From the NCBI GenBank assembly GCA_028872875.1, contig JAGWOC010000023.1, positions 1-43,844 of the forward strand: a stretch of 43,844 nt of DNA. The letters are read 5' to 3'. Of the stretch, positions 21,897 to 30,139 are shown in pieces. Each line of letters opens with the position of its first letter. The first letter of the stretch is position 1. The position numbers were made by a program, and so were the translations under genes. The notes beneath the pieces are model-generated. The model did not search any database. It had not been told where the DNA came from and saw nothing but the letters and a program-made list of their open reading frames with translations. The DNA is from Chloroflexota bacterium (GTDB lineage: Bacteria; Chloroflexota; Dehalococcoidia; DSTF01; JACRBR01).

Positions 21897-22060
21897 TGGC
21901 TGACGAGGACGAGTCTTTTTGTGATGTGTGCGAGACCGCCGTACCTGCGGCAGACGCTCGCACATGCCCGCGCTGTTCTCTGACCGTTTGCCCTGAGTGC
22001 TGGGACGAAGAGTGCGATGAGTGCGTCCTGTGCGCGAAGGAGCCTGTCTCCGATGACTGA
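21896..22060 (+). CDS. tiny multi-cysteine zinc finger protein
   Basis: ATG 21896 overlaps the previous stop (TGATG); 54 residues ending at TGA 22058-22060. Nine cysteines as CDVC, CPRC, CPEC and CDECVLC give alternating CxxC pairs (positions 9-12, 24-27, 32-35, 40-46), like a RING or B-box treble clef, in a very acidic protein. It overlaps the next gene by eight nt, as in other couplings here. It may bind a host protein; role unknown. Confidence 0.6.
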   Translation: MADEDESFCDVCETAVPAADARTCPRCSLTVCPECWDEECDECVLCAKEPVSDD

Positions 22061-22307
22061 CGAGTGCGCCCCGTTGCATGTCGTCCTCGTGCGAGCAACT
22101 GATGTGCGTGCCGGCGACTGGATTCAAGCACCGCCCGAGCCCTTCTGGCGCCGAGTATTGATGGTCAGCCACACGCCGGTGACCCAGGTGACGCTGAGTA
22201 CCCTGGACGGCGGGGATTCGTCTGATACCGCCATGAGCGTGCTGGCGTCGTCCTGGGTCGCGGTGGCAAGACGCGGCGTGGGCAAGGAGGGCGATGTCCG
22301 TGCCTGA
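22053..22307 (+). CDS. small protein with beta-barrel look
   Basis: ATG 22053. 84 residues with LVRATDVRAGDWIQAP, MVSHTPVTQVTLSTLDGG and a WVAVARR end, which read as a short SH3-like barrel. It overlaps the neighbours on both sides. Function unknown. Confidence 0.5.
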   Translation: MTDECAPLHVVLVRATDVRAGDWIQAPPEPFWRRVLMVSHTPVTQVTLSTLDGGDSSDTAMSVLASSWVAVARRGVGKEGDVRA

Positions 22308-22749
22308 CGACGCGGCCTCGCTCGACGCGCTGGAGCGGGTGTACCGAGAGGCAGCGGACAGGTCGGTCTTTACCCCACACAGGGATGCGTTACGCGCCGT
22401 CGCAGCCCACGTCCGCGCCGAGGTCCAGGCTGCCGCAGCGGCGGAGGCGGTGGCACTGCGGGCGGCTATTATTCGCTGGCTAGATGAGAACGGCGGTCGT
22501 GGCGACTTCTGCCCCATCTGCGGCGCGGAGCGGGCCGAAGACTGCGATTCAACATGCGAGATTGGAGCCTTTCGCACCGCCCTCGCCACGCCGCAGTCAG
22601 ATCACGCGGCGCGGGTGGCGGAATTGCTGGACGCCACCGTCGAGTTGATTAGCGGCCCGCACTCGCCAGAGTCGTACGACGAGGCGATAGAGAGAGCCAG
22701 CGCTGCCGTGGTCGCGCTAAAGGGCGGTGGTGACGACGGCGACCATTAG
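22294..22749 (+). CDS. early protein with zinc motif
   Basis: ATG 22294. 151 residues. Helical start; FCPICGAERAEDCDSTCEIGAF (about residues 73-94) holds four cysteines as CxxC plus C and C. This looks like a zinc knuckle similar to those on phage early proteins. It ends at a GDDGDH tail that overlaps the next gene start. Confidence 0.55.
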   Translation: MSVPDDAASLDALERVYREAADRSVFTPHRDALRAVAAHVRAEVQAAAAAEAVALRAAIIRWLDENGGRGDFCPICGAERAEDCDSTCEIGAFRTALATPQSDHAARVAELLDATVELISGPHSPESYDEAIERASAAVVALKGGGDDGDH

Positions 22750-23044
22750 CCGCTTGCAGCCCGGCCAGGTCGTGTACGACGTACACACGACACGGATGGG
22801 CAACACGACGATGAGCACAGTCGAAGTGTGGACGGTTCGCGTCGTCGCGGTGGACCCGGATGGGCGGTGGGTTGAGGCGTCGCGGAACAGCAACCCGCCA
22901 AGGCGATACCACGCGAGACAGGTGACCAGATGGCGCGTCAAGCGGCCCGAAACGACAACCAATACCTTCGGCAGCACACGGCTCGCGACGAAGCGCGATA
23001 AGGCGAAGGGCGGTGATTCCGCTGGAGCCGCTGACGGACGCTGA
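22727..23044 (+). CDS. phage early protein, SH3-like barrel
   Basis: GTG 22727. 105 residues. ISRLQPGQVVYDVHTTRMG, STVEVWTVRVVAVDPDGRWVEAS and ARQVTRWRVKRP are the strands of a small barrel. The pattern recalls a hypothetical protein common in Gram-positive phages. It overlaps the following gene by about 30 nt. Confidence 0.58.
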   Translation: MVTTATISRLQPGQVVYDVHTTRMGNTTMSTVEVWTVRVVAVDPDGRWVEASRNSNPPRRYHARQVTRWRVKRPETTTNTFGSTRLATKRDKAKGGDSAGAADGR

Positions 23045-23654
23045 GATCGCGGCCATCCGCGCGCGGTGCGAGGCGGCGACTAAAGGCCCGTGGAAGGCCG
23101 AGCAAAACGACTATTGGGACGATGACGCTCAGCCGGACGACGAGAAAGCGCTGGAGTTGCCGTTCTACATCGAGGGCCCGGAGATCGTGGAGGTCGGAGA
23201 CTTCACCTATTGGACATGTGACGACGCCACCTTTGCAGCGGAGGCCCGCACCGACGTTCCCGCGCTCCTCTCCACTCTCGACGCCGAGCGCGCGGCGCGG
23301 CAGGCTGCGGAGGCGGATGCGCGCGTCAAGCGCGCAAAGCACGCCGGGTCGCTCCTGCACGTGTCGGACGGGTTGCTCGCACAGGTCGAAGACATGCTTG
23401 GGGTCGCTATCGGCAACGCCAAGGGCGCCTTCCAGGACGACCGCAACCCTTCTGTCGTCCTGGGGAAAAAGGCGAATGCGGCATGCGGAAGGCTGCGCTC
23501 GGCACTGGTCGAGTGGCAGCGCGCGGTGTCTGAAGGCACCGAGCGGTTGCATGACGAGGCCCACGCCGAGGACGACGACACGAGGAGGGTCGTGCCGGCG
23601 GATGCGCTGCGCGCCCTAGCGGATGCGGTGAAGCGGTGGGAGGGGACAGCGTGA
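23013..23654 (+). CDS. Ead/Ea22-like phage early protein
   Basis: GTG 23013. 213 residues. The start LTDAEIAAIRARCEAATKGPWKAE, then FAAEARTDVPALLSTLDAERAARQAAEAD (residues about 75-110) is the pattern of Ead/Ea22-like phage proteins of unknown biochemical role. A helical coiled coil covers most of the C-terminal half. The stop overlaps the next start. Confidence 0.62.
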   Translation: MIPLEPLTDAEIAAIRARCEAATKGPWKAEQNDYWDDDAQPDDEKALELPFYIEGPEIVEVGDFTYWTCDDATFAAEARTDVPALLSTLDAERAARQAAEADARVKRAKHAGSLLHVSDGLLAQVEDMLGVAIGNAKGAFQDDRNPSVVLGKKANAACGRLRSALVEWQRAVSEGTERLHDEAHAEDDDTRRVVPADALRALADAVKRWEGTA

Positions 23655-24139
23655 GCACTCGGACGCGACCCAAGAGCCTCGCGGCCCACATTGCGGACCT
23701 GCTGGACGAGGACACGGGCGCGGAAGCCGACGACCCCGTGGTTGCGGAACTGCTGGAGCAGATTGCCCCATGCGGGCTCGTGATTCGCGCGGTCCTGGAG
23801 CACCTGACGGACCCGAGCGTGGTGCAGGACGCGGCCTTTTGGACGGCCGTGTACGGTCGGCCCGAGCACCCCGAGGGATTGCAGGAGGAAGCTGTCAGGC
23901 GGCTCGCGGAGCGATTCGGCGCCGCTCGCGACGATGGGCTGCGAGAGCAGGCGCGGGCCGCGAGGTACGGGTGCGAGGAAGCCGGGAAGCGGGAGCGCGC
24001 CGCAAAGACCAAAGCCGCGTTGGCGGAAGGGCTGGCGAGCGCCCTTCGGCACGCCCTTGAATGGCTGCCGGATGATGCGCCGTCGCATGTGTGGGACAGC
24101 GCGCGATCCGCGCTGCGGCAGTGGGAGGCGGGGGCGTGA
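23651..24139 (+). CDS. early protein, unknown function
   Basis: GTG 23651 in a GTGA overlap. 162 residues, helix-rich, with acidic DLLDEDTGAEADDPVVAELLEQI near the start and a basic Arg/Lys stretch near residue 110. No known motif. Confidence 0.5.
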   Translation: MSTRTRPKSLAAHIADLLDEDTGAEADDPVVAELLEQIAPCGLVIRAVLEHLTDPSVVQDAAFWTAVYGRPEHPEGLQEEAVRRLAERFGAARDDGLREQARAARYGCEEAGKRERAAKTKAALAEGLASALRHALEWLPDDAPSHVWDSARSALRQWEAGA

Positions 24140-24516
24140 GCGAGGAGGTCCCCACCCCGGCGCAGCGCACGGCCCTGGAGGTCCTGGACGGCGCGTTCGA
24201 CGGCGGGCTCGCGGTGCGGGACTTCGGGAGTGAGTGCGCCCGTCGAGGGCTGCGCCACTACGGGAGCGCCCTGGCCGCGTGCATCAGGCGGGAATGGATC
24301 GCCAGGACATGGCCCGTGTGGGTTGAGGTGGTGGCCGGCCCGGACGGCGAGCCCGTCCTTCGGGACAGACAGGCTTCGTGGGTCTTCGACGGCGGAAAGG
24401 ATCCGCTACCGCAGCCGGCATCGTACTGCTGGATCCGGATGACCTGGGACGGGTACGACGCGCTCCTGCGGTCGCGGGTGGCCGCAGACGGACGGGCACG
24501 GGAGGCGGGAGCGTGA
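24136..24516 (+). CDS. small protein, possible winged-helix
   Basis: GTG 24136 in a GTGA overlap. 126 residues. PAQRTALEVLDGAFDGGLAVRDFGSECARRGLRHYGSALAACIRREWIARTW reads as helix-helix-helix plus wing, which suits a winged-helix DNA-binding fold. It is just upstream of the excisionase-like gene. Confidence 0.52.
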   Translation: MSEEVPTPAQRTALEVLDGAFDGGLAVRDFGSECARRGLRHYGSALAACIRREWIARTWPVWVEVVAGPDGEPVLRDRQASWVFDGGKDPLPQPASYCWIRMTWDGYDALLRSRVAADGRAREAGA

Positions 24517-24767
24517 GTACGGCGGAGCCGCTGCCGGATCGCCCCTCCTACCACACGCCTGCGTGGGTGGCCGCCGACCTCGGCGTGTCGCTGTCCACCG
24601 TGTACGAGGCGCTGCGTGCCGGCGAGCTGCCGCGCATCCGCGTCCGCGGGCAGTGGCGCATCCCCTGCGACCGCTACGAGCGGTGGCGCAACGGCGATGA
24701 GGACCTGTCGCGGCAGACCGCCCAGGTGATCCCGCTGCGGCGCAGGACGGTGGGAGCCCGTGCCTAG
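24513..24767 (+). CDS. xis: excisionase-like MerR-type HTH protein
   Basis: GTG 24513 in a GTGA overlap. 84 residues. HTPAWVAADLGVSLSTVYEALRAGELPRIRVRGQWRIPCDRYERW is the helix-turn-helix and wing typical of excisionase-family (HTH_17) proteins. It overlaps the integrase gene start, and such a pairing usually means Xis, which bends att DNA and drives excision. Confidence 0.8.
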   Translation: MSTAEPLPDRPSYHTPAWVAADLGVSLSTVYEALRAGELPRIRVRGQWRIPCDRYERWRNGDEDLSRQTAQVIPLRRRTVGARA

Positions 24768-25917
24768 CCTGCGCAAGCGAGGCGACAAGTGGTACGTGCG
24801 CCTGACGGTGGGGCGCGACGCCAAGGGGCGCCGCAAGCAGGTCGAGGTCGCCACGGGCAAGACGACGCGCCACGAGGCCGAGGCCGAGGCCGCCGTGATC
24901 GTCGCGCGGGCGCAGCAGGGCACGATGCCGTCGACTGACCGCACGACGGTCTCCGAATGGCTGGAGCGGTGGCTCGCCGACGTGGTGCGGCCGTCGCTCG
25001 CCCCGGCGACCGTGCGCTCGTACGAAGGCGCGGTCAAGAACCACCTCTCGCCGATGCTGGGCGGCATCCCGCTGCGCGACCTGCACCCCTCGGACTTGGC
25101 GCGCCTGTACGCGAGCCGCGCGAGGACGCTGGCGCCGAAGCACGTCCTATACCTGCACCGCCTCATGCACCGCTCGCTTGGCGTCGCTGTGCGGTGGGGC
25201 TTGGTGCCGCGCAACGTAGCCGATGCGGTGGACGCGCCGAGGGCGCGCGCCGCAGAGCGGCCGACGCTCACGGCCGATGAAGCCGCGGCGCTGCTGGACG
25301 CGGCACGGGCGGACAGGCTCTACGCGCTCTACTGGCTGGCGCTGGAGACGGGGCTGCGGGAGGGCGAGTTGGTCGGTCGGCGGTGGGCAGACTTCGACGA
25401 GAAGGGCCGCACGCTGGCCGTGGGGAGCCAACTCCAGCGCGTCTATGGCGAGGGCATCGTCGAGCGCCCCACCAAGGCGCGGCGCCCGCGGTCGCGCGTG
25501 CCGCTGTCGGCGGCTGCCGTGCGCGTCCTGAAGGCGCACCGAGGCCGCCAGGATGACGAGCGCGCCCTCGCCGGGTCGGCATGGGACGGGAGCGGCTGGA
25601 TCTTCTGCTTCGAGGACGGCCGGCCGATCGAGCCCGGGTACGTCGGCAAGCACTTCAAGCGGCTGCGCAAGCGCCTGGAGTTGCCGGAGGGCATGCGGTT
25701 CCACGACCTGCGCCACACCTCCGCGACGCTGGGCGTCGCCCATGGCGAGCCGCTGGAGAGCGTGGCGAGCCGCCTCGGTCACGCCAGCCGCGCGACCACG
25801 CTGACGATGTACGGGCACGCCACGCCGCCGATGGAGCAGGCCGCGGCAGAGAAGCGCGGCGGCTTGCTGGAGCGGCCCAACCGAACGGACGAGCCGAACA
25901 AGGAGGGGACGGCGTGA
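24760..25917 (+). CDS. int: tyrosine integrase
   Basis: GTG 24760, 385 residues. The N-terminal part (residues 1-50, three strands with Arg/Lys) is an arm-type DNA-binding domain; residues about 60-155 form the core-binding SAM-like domain. Catalytic residues are Arg200 (TGLREGEL), Lys239, His315-x-x-Arg318 (FHDLRHTSAT), His341 (RLGHAS) and Tyr351 (MYGHA). It integrates phage DNA at attP, which follows directly downstream. The product ends at 25917 just before the arm repeats. Confidence 0.95.
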   Translation: MPSLRKRGDKWYVRLTVGRDAKGRRKQVEVATGKTTRHEAEAEAAVIVARAQQGTMPSTDRTTVSEWLERWLADVVRPSLAPATVRSYEGAVKNHLSPMLGGIPLRDLHPSDLARLYASRARTLAPKHVLYLHRLMHRSLGVAVRWGLVPRNVADAVDAPRARAAERPTLTADEAAALLDAARADRLYALYWLALETGLREGELVGRRWADFDEKGRTLAVGSQLQRVYGEGIVERPTKARRPRSRVPLSAAAVRVLKAHRGRQDDERALAGSAWDGSGWIFCFEDGRPIEPGYVGKHFKRLRKRLELPEGMRFHDLRHTSATLGVAHGEPLESVASRLGHASRATTLTMYGHATPPMEQAAAEKRGGLLERPNRTDEPNKEGTA

Positions 25918-25925
25918 ACAGGTCC

Positions 25926-25945
25926 TGTGGGGAGTTTGTGGGGAG
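25926..25945 (+). repeat. integrase arm-type site, left (direct repeat)
   Basis: A 20-bp sequence made of two TGTGGGGAG units separated by two T. It recurs exactly at 26131-26150 on the far side of the attP core. Likely an arm-binding site for the integrase N-terminal domain. Confidence 0.75.
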
Positions 25946-25970
25946 TTCGGGCGGCTTGTGCTCTGGGAGC

Positions 25971-26014
25971 GGTGCGCCCGAAGGGATTCGAACCCCTGCC
26001 CCGCTGATTAGAAG
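25971..26014 (-). other. attP: attP core: 3' part of tRNA-Arg(TCT)
   Basis: On the reverse strand this reads as anticodon loop CTTCTAA, anticodon stem TCAGC, variable GGGGC, T-arm AGGGG-TTCGAAT-CCCTT, acceptor strand CGGGCGC, A73 and CC. It is the 3' part of a normal tRNA-Arg with anticodon TCT but there is no 5' half beside it. The site directly follows the integrase gene, so it is the crossover core; insertion would rebuild the host tRNA. Phage genes on both sides show this is attP in phage DNA. The remaining 300 nt of the intergenic region have no gene. Confidence 0.88.
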
Positions 26015-26130
26015 TTTTGAGACGGGCCTGTCCCCTATTGACGCATATTCGCAGGACCGCGATTTGTCGCGCTCCTCCGCTGGAGTCAGCACAACCGTTC
26101 GCGCCGAGAATGGGCCTTCCGCGGCTCCTG

Positions 26131-26150
26131 TGTGGGGAGTTTGTGGGGAG
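26131..26150 (+). repeat. integrase arm-type site, right (direct repeat)
   Basis: Exact copy of the 20-bp sequence at 25926-25945, about 117 bp beyond the tRNA core and in the same orientation. Confidence 0.75.
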
Positions 26151-26230
26151 CGTCGGTGTTCGCATCCCGACGCCCACCCCGCAGACTGGCCGGTCATCGC
26201 GCTGCCGCTCGCCGAGGGTGGTGGGACCGC

Positions 26231-26746
26231 ATGACCTTCGCCTACGCCGACCCTCCGTACCTCGGCATGGCCCACCGCTACCCCGAGAAGCAGGAAGTCG
26301 ACCACGCCGAGCTGATCGCGCGCCTCGTCCGCGACTACCCGGACGGCTGGGCGCTGTCATGCCACAGCCCGTCGCTGCGCCTGTTGCTGCCGCTGTGTCC
26401 CGAGAGCGCCCGGGTGTGCGCGTGGGTGAAGCCGTGGTGCTCCTGGAAGCCCAGCATGCGGATGGTCTATGCGTGGGAGCCCGTCATCGTCTGCGGCGGT
26501 AGGCAGACGAAGGTTCGTGGCAAGACGCCATCCGTTCGGGATTGGGTCGCGTGCAGTTCGGAGCGAAAAGCGCGCATCTTCGGGCAGAAACCACTCGAGT
26601 TCTCCTTCTGGCTGTTCTCAGCACTCGGCATGCGGCCCGACGACACGCTGGATGACCTCTACCCCGGAAGCGGCACCGTCACCCGGGCGTGGCACGCGTG
26701 GCGCGGCAGCCTGCTGCCGCTCGCCCTGGCAGGCGATGCGCGGTGA
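26231..26746 (+). CDS. DNA methyltransferase (amino-methyltransferase type)
   Basis: ATG 26231. 171 residues. YADPPYLG at residues 5-12 is the DPPY catalytic motif of N6-adenine or N4-cytosine methyltransferases. Near the end KPLEFSFWLFSALGMRPDDTLDDLYPGSGTVTRAW gives a D-x-Y-P-G-S-G SAM-binding loop, the permuted motif order of the beta class. It is short for a complete enzyme; a target recognition region is hard to see. Its stop overlaps the next methyltransferase start. Confidence 0.85.
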   Translation: MTFAYADPPYLGMAHRYPEKQEVDHAELIARLVRDYPDGWALSCHSPSLRLLLPLCPESARVCAWVKPWCSWKPSMRMVYAWEPVIVCGGRQTKVRGKTPSVRDWVACSSERKARIFGQKPLEFSFWLFSALGMRPDDTLDDLYPGSGTVTRAWHAWRGSLLPLALAGDAR

Positions 26747-27945
26747 CGGCGGATTGCATGGGGCGGAATCCATCGGGCCTGACGCACGTCGGCTACGCGG
26801 ATCGCGCCGGCTTAGCCGTCCCGGCTGATGCCGGGGTCGCGGCACTCGACGCGGCCGGCCAGCCGCTGCCGCTGCACGGCACTACGGGAACGAGTCTCGG
26901 CGGCGTGCTGTACCCGGCGCCTGCTCGCCTGACGTTCATCGACGTGTTCTGCGGGTGCGGCGGCGCGTCGCTGGGGTTCCTGAACGCCGGCATGGAGGGC
27001 CTTGCCGCGATCGACCTGGACCTGTGGGCGCTCGCCACGTACTGGCACAACCTCTGCGGCCCAGGCAGCCGGTGGATCGGCGAGGGCGGCATCGTCCGCG
27101 AAGGACGCGGAAAGACGCGCGTGCCGGACGACATCCGCCCGGGAAACGGCCACTTCGACCGGCCATGGTTGGAGCTGCCGGACGCCGACGAGGCCGAGCC
27201 GCGGCAAATGCCGGTCCGCAACCTCATCCGCCGCGACGTGGCCGACCTCGGCGCCGATGAGCTTCTGCGCATCGTCGGTCTACCGCCCGGAGCCGTCACG
27301 ATGATGCACGGCTCGCCGCCCTGCCAGGGCTTCAGCGTCGCCAATAGCCGCCGCTTCATCGACGACCCGCGCAACGCGCTGTACCGCGAGTTCATCCGTC
27401 TAGTGGCCGGCGTCAAGCCGATCCACGTCAGCATCGAGAACGTGCCGGCCATGCTGACGTTCGGAGACGCGTGGCTGCACATCCAGGAGGACCTTTCGGC
27501 GCTCGGTTACCGCGTCGGGTGCAAGATTCTCGACGCATGCGCCTACGGCGTCCCGCAGTTTCGCCCGCGCGCCATTGTGAGCGCGAACCGAGGCGCGCTC
27601 GACCCGTGGTGGCCCGTGCCGACGAACTGGGGCGACAAGGACCTGGAGGCATTCGACCGATTCCCCGCGCTGCTCGCCGAGGTGCGGGCCTCCGCGACGC
27701 TGACGGCCGACCCGCAACCCACGGAGCTCTGCATCGTCACGCCGACGAGCGGCGACCGTGGTCCATACCTCGCGCGCCTTGCCGCGCGCGACGGCAACCG
27801 TGCCAAGCTCACGGACCCGTTCGGCGGCAAGCACGACGTGATGTGGACGACCGTGCTGGGCTTCGGGGCGCACACGCGGCGCCAGCGCAGCCTCTTTGAC
27901 TCGTTCGCGACTGCATCGGCTGCGGCTGGAGGCGGCAGGTCGTGA
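26743..27945 (+). CDS. C5-cytosine DNA methyltransferase, C-terminal motifs not seen
   Basis: GTG 26743 in a GTGA overlap; 400 residues. Motif I is FIDVFCGCGGAS (residues 65-76), motif IV GSPPCQGFS with nucleophile Cys194, motif VI ENVP (232-235) and motif VIII QFRPRAI (272-278). A clear motif IX and the final motif X (G-N-x-V type) are not visible before the stop. It may be a protective enzyme against host restriction or part of a two-methyltransferase system with the gene upstream. Residues 110-165 contain an insertion between motifs I and IV. Confidence 0.88.
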   Translation: MTADCMGRNPSGLTHVGYADRAGLAVPADAGVAALDAAGQPLPLHGTTGTSLGGVLYPAPARLTFIDVFCGCGGASLGFLNAGMEGLAAIDLDLWALATYWHNLCGPGSRWIGEGGIVREGRGKTRVPDDIRPGNGHFDRPWLELPDADEAEPRQMPVRNLIRRDVADLGADELLRIVGLPPGAVTMMHGSPPCQGFSVANSRRFIDDPRNALYREFIRLVAGVKPIHVSIENVPAMLTFGDAWLHIQEDLSALGYRVGCKILDACAYGVPQFRPRAIVSANRGALDPWWPVPTNWGDKDLEAFDRFPALLAEVRASATLTADPQPTELCIVTPTSGDRGPYLARLAARDGNRAKLTDPFGGKHDVMWTTVLGFGAHTRRQRSLFDSFATASAAAGGGRS

Positions 27946-28005
27946 GCCGCGTGCTTCCTGTCGCTCAGGAGTTGCACGCCGCGCAAGAATCGTGGGGGTG
28001 AACAA

Positions 28006-28752
28006 ATGCCGGCGATCATGCTCGACCGCGGAAGGTTTGCACTGGTGGACGACGGGGACTTTGAGCGCGTCAAGGGTCACAGGTGGACGACGAACCGGCC
28101 GCATGTCACAGCGTCTGGACTGGAATTCTGGTACGCGCAGGCGCACATTGACGGCAAAACCGTGCGAATGCATCGCTTCATCATGGACGCGCCCTCGGGG
28201 ACGCAAGTCGACCACATCAACGGCGACGGATTGGACAACCGCCGATCAAACCTTCGCCTGTGCTCGCACGCGGGCAACAACCGGAACCGGCACGTCAAGA
28301 ACGCACCGGCGCGAGGAGTCTTGCGCCTATCCTCCGGGCGCTGGTCAGCCCGCATCGGGGTCGACGGCAGGAACGTCGGCCTCGGGACCTACGACAGTAA
28401 GGAGGCGGCGGCGCGGGCTTACGATGCGGCCGCGGTGCGTCTTCATGGGGAGTTCGGATCGCTAAACCTGGCTGACGACACGGCCGTCCTGCCGTGCTCC
28501 CTCGCCGAGACCGACGGCACGCACTCGGGGGCCTGCGCCGCGGCCGCGATCGACTCGTTTTCCACTTACCTGGTCCGGCCCGGATCGGAACGCAACGGGG
28601 CCAACGCCCTGGTCGAGTCACTTCGCCGTTGGGCGCAAGAGCAGCTGCGATCCGGATACCCGGACTGGACTGTCTCCTATGCGCTCTCGGCTGTCAGTTG
28701 CGGGATGAGGCAGTCCGAGCCCGTCCTTTTCCCGGCGGTCTACGCAGGCTGA
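28006..28752 (+). CDS. HNH homing endonuclease with AP2 DNA-binding domain
   Basis: ATG 28006 behind GGGGGTG. 248 residues. HNH core is MHRFIM-x6-QVDHINGDGLDNRRSNLRLCSHAGNNRNR (residues about 55-95, Asp69-His70, Asn78, Asn82, Asn91). An AP2-type domain follows (GRWSARIGVDGRNVGLGTYDSKEAAARAYDAAAVRLHG, residues 111-147). The order HNH then AP2 is the standard of phage free-standing homing endonucleases. The last 90 residues show no motif and may be a fused or recruited tail. It sits right behind the methyltransferases. Confidence 0.9.
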   Translation: MPAIMLDRGRFALVDDGDFERVKGHRWTTNRPHVTASGLEFWYAQAHIDGKTVRMHRFIMDAPSGTQVDHINGDGLDNRRSNLRLCSHAGNNRNRHVKNAPARGVLRLSSGRWSARIGVDGRNVGLGTYDSKEAAARAYDAAAVRLHGEFGSLNLADDTAVLPCSLAETDGTHSGACAAAAIDSFSTYLVRPGSERNGANALVESLRRWAQEQLRSGYPDWTVSYALSAVSCGMRQSEPVLFPAVYAG

Positions 28753-28792
28753 TTCGGCGGGGCCGCCGACTTGCATTTCTTGCATCCCGGAG

Positions 28793-29695
28793 GTGGGCGA
28801 GACGCCGCTCGACTGGTTCAAGTTCTACCCGGCCGCCTGGCTCGGCAGCGCCCGCATCGGCGGCGGGATGACCATCGAGCACGAGGGAGCATACATCCGC
28901 CTTCTCGCCCGCGCGTGGGAGCGTGCGCAGCAGACTGGGGAGTGCGGCGTGCCCGACGACGACGGGTGGCTCGCGGCCGCTTGCCGCGTTGCCCCTCGGA
29001 AGTGGGCCACGATCCGCGCCGTCCTGGTCGAGGGTCCGTGCGCCGTTTTCGAGCGCCGGGCGGGGCTTTTGGTCAATGTCCGCCTCGACCGCGAATGGGC
29101 GTCAGCGAAGACGAAAAGCGCAACCGCAACCGCGTCCGTCAATGCCAGGTGGCACAAGGAAGGGGACGATACGAACGTAATACCGACGCATACGGACGTA
29201 ATACGAACCGATACCACGTTAAGACTTAAGACAGAAGACCAAGACTTAAGACAAGACATGGGACAGGACGAGGGCGCTGACGCGCCCCAGTCGCCGCCTC
29301 CCGCGGCGACCACGACGAGCCTGCTGCCGTCCGCCGTGGTGGCGATGTGGAACGCCAAGTGCGGGGCTGACCTGCCGCGCGCCCTACGGCTGACCCCCGA
29401 TCGCGACAAGCACATCAGGGCGCGCCTGTCATCGGTGCGCGGCCGCGACGAGGCGTGGTGGGCTGATTATTTCGCCCGCATATCCGCCTCGCCGTGGTGC
29501 CGGGGTGCCAACCCCCGGTCCTGGCGCGCGACGCTCGATTGGGCTGTCGGCTCCGAGGACGTGGTCGCCAAGGTCCAGGAGGGCACCTACGACGGGCGCA
29601 GACCCCCGACCCGCGCCTCCACTCTTGCCGAGTCCAGCTCGGCCCGTTACGCAGCCGCCGTGCGCGAGAGGGGGCCGATCAGCCGTGACGCGTGA
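28793..29695 (+). CDS. DUF1376-type replication protein
   Basis: GTG 28793 is the only in-frame start that keeps the conserved beginning; GGAGG overlaps it, which is unusual. 300 residues. The N-terminus (LDWFKFYPAAWLGS, EHEGAYIRLLARAWE, PRKWATIRAVL, LLVNVRLDREW) matches DUF1376, a domain of phage replication initiators. After a Thr/Asp-rich linker, the C-terminal part (residues 170-270) is a helical domain with RDEAWWADYFARISASPWCRG. A replication-initiation role (phage O-like) is inferred. Confidence 0.75.
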   Translation: MGETPLDWFKFYPAAWLGSARIGGGMTIEHEGAYIRLLARAWERAQQTGECGVPDDDGWLAAACRVAPRKWATIRAVLVEGPCAVFERRAGLLVNVRLDREWASAKTKSATATASVNARWHKEGDDTNVIPTHTDVIRTDTTLRLKTEDQDLRQDMGQDEGADAPQSPPPAATTTSLLPSAVVAMWNAKCGADLPRALRLTPDRDKHIRARLSSVRGRDEAWWADYFARISASPWCRGANPRSWRATLDWAVGSEDVVAKVQEGTYDGRRPPTRASTLAESSSARYAAAVRERGPISRDA

Positions 29696-30119
29696 GGAGT
29701 GGATTCCGTTGGCCGCACGGCTTGACCACAACTGGCGCGACTCGCGGGCAACGGAAGCGACGTGGGAGGTGTTCTTTGAGGCGCTGCGCCCGTATCCCGC
29801 GCACGCAGTCGCATCGGCCGTCGCCACTGGGATCCGAGAGAACCAGGGCCGCTTTCTGCCGCCGGCCGCCTACTGGGTCGACCTTGCGCGCCACGCACTC
29901 CAGGGCGAGTCTGCGGTGCTCGCGCTGCCTCGGGGCGCCGACACGCCGGCGGCCAAGGCCGCGGCGAGGCGGTTCTTCGACGAGGGTCGCAGGAGCCTGG
30001 AGAGCGCGACGGGTCCGATGGCGGCCGGGCTTCGTGCCGCATTCGGCGCGCCCAACCAGCCGCCGGCGACCAGGCGCCCGGAGCGCCCGCCGGCTGACGA
30101 CGTCCCGTTCGCACTCTGA
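29685..30119 (+). CDS. helicase-loader-like protein
   Basis: GTG 29685, overlapping the upstream gene by 11 nt. 144 residues. REEWIPLAARLDHNWRDSRATEATWEVFFEALRPYPAHAVASAVATGIRENQGRFLPPAAYW is the helical layout of G39P-like phage helicase loaders. The acidic tail ends PPADDVPFAL. It follows a DUF1376 gene, as in Gram-positive phage replication modules. The helicase itself is not seen. Confidence 0.6.
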   Translation: MTREEWIPLAARLDHNWRDSRATEATWEVFFEALRPYPAHAVASAVATGIRENQGRFLPPAAYWVDLARHALQGESAVLALPRGADTPAAKAAARRFFDEGRRSLESATGPMAAGLRAAFGAPNQPPATRRPERPPADDVPFAL

Positions 30120-30139
30120 CCCACAGGAGGCGACCGCCC

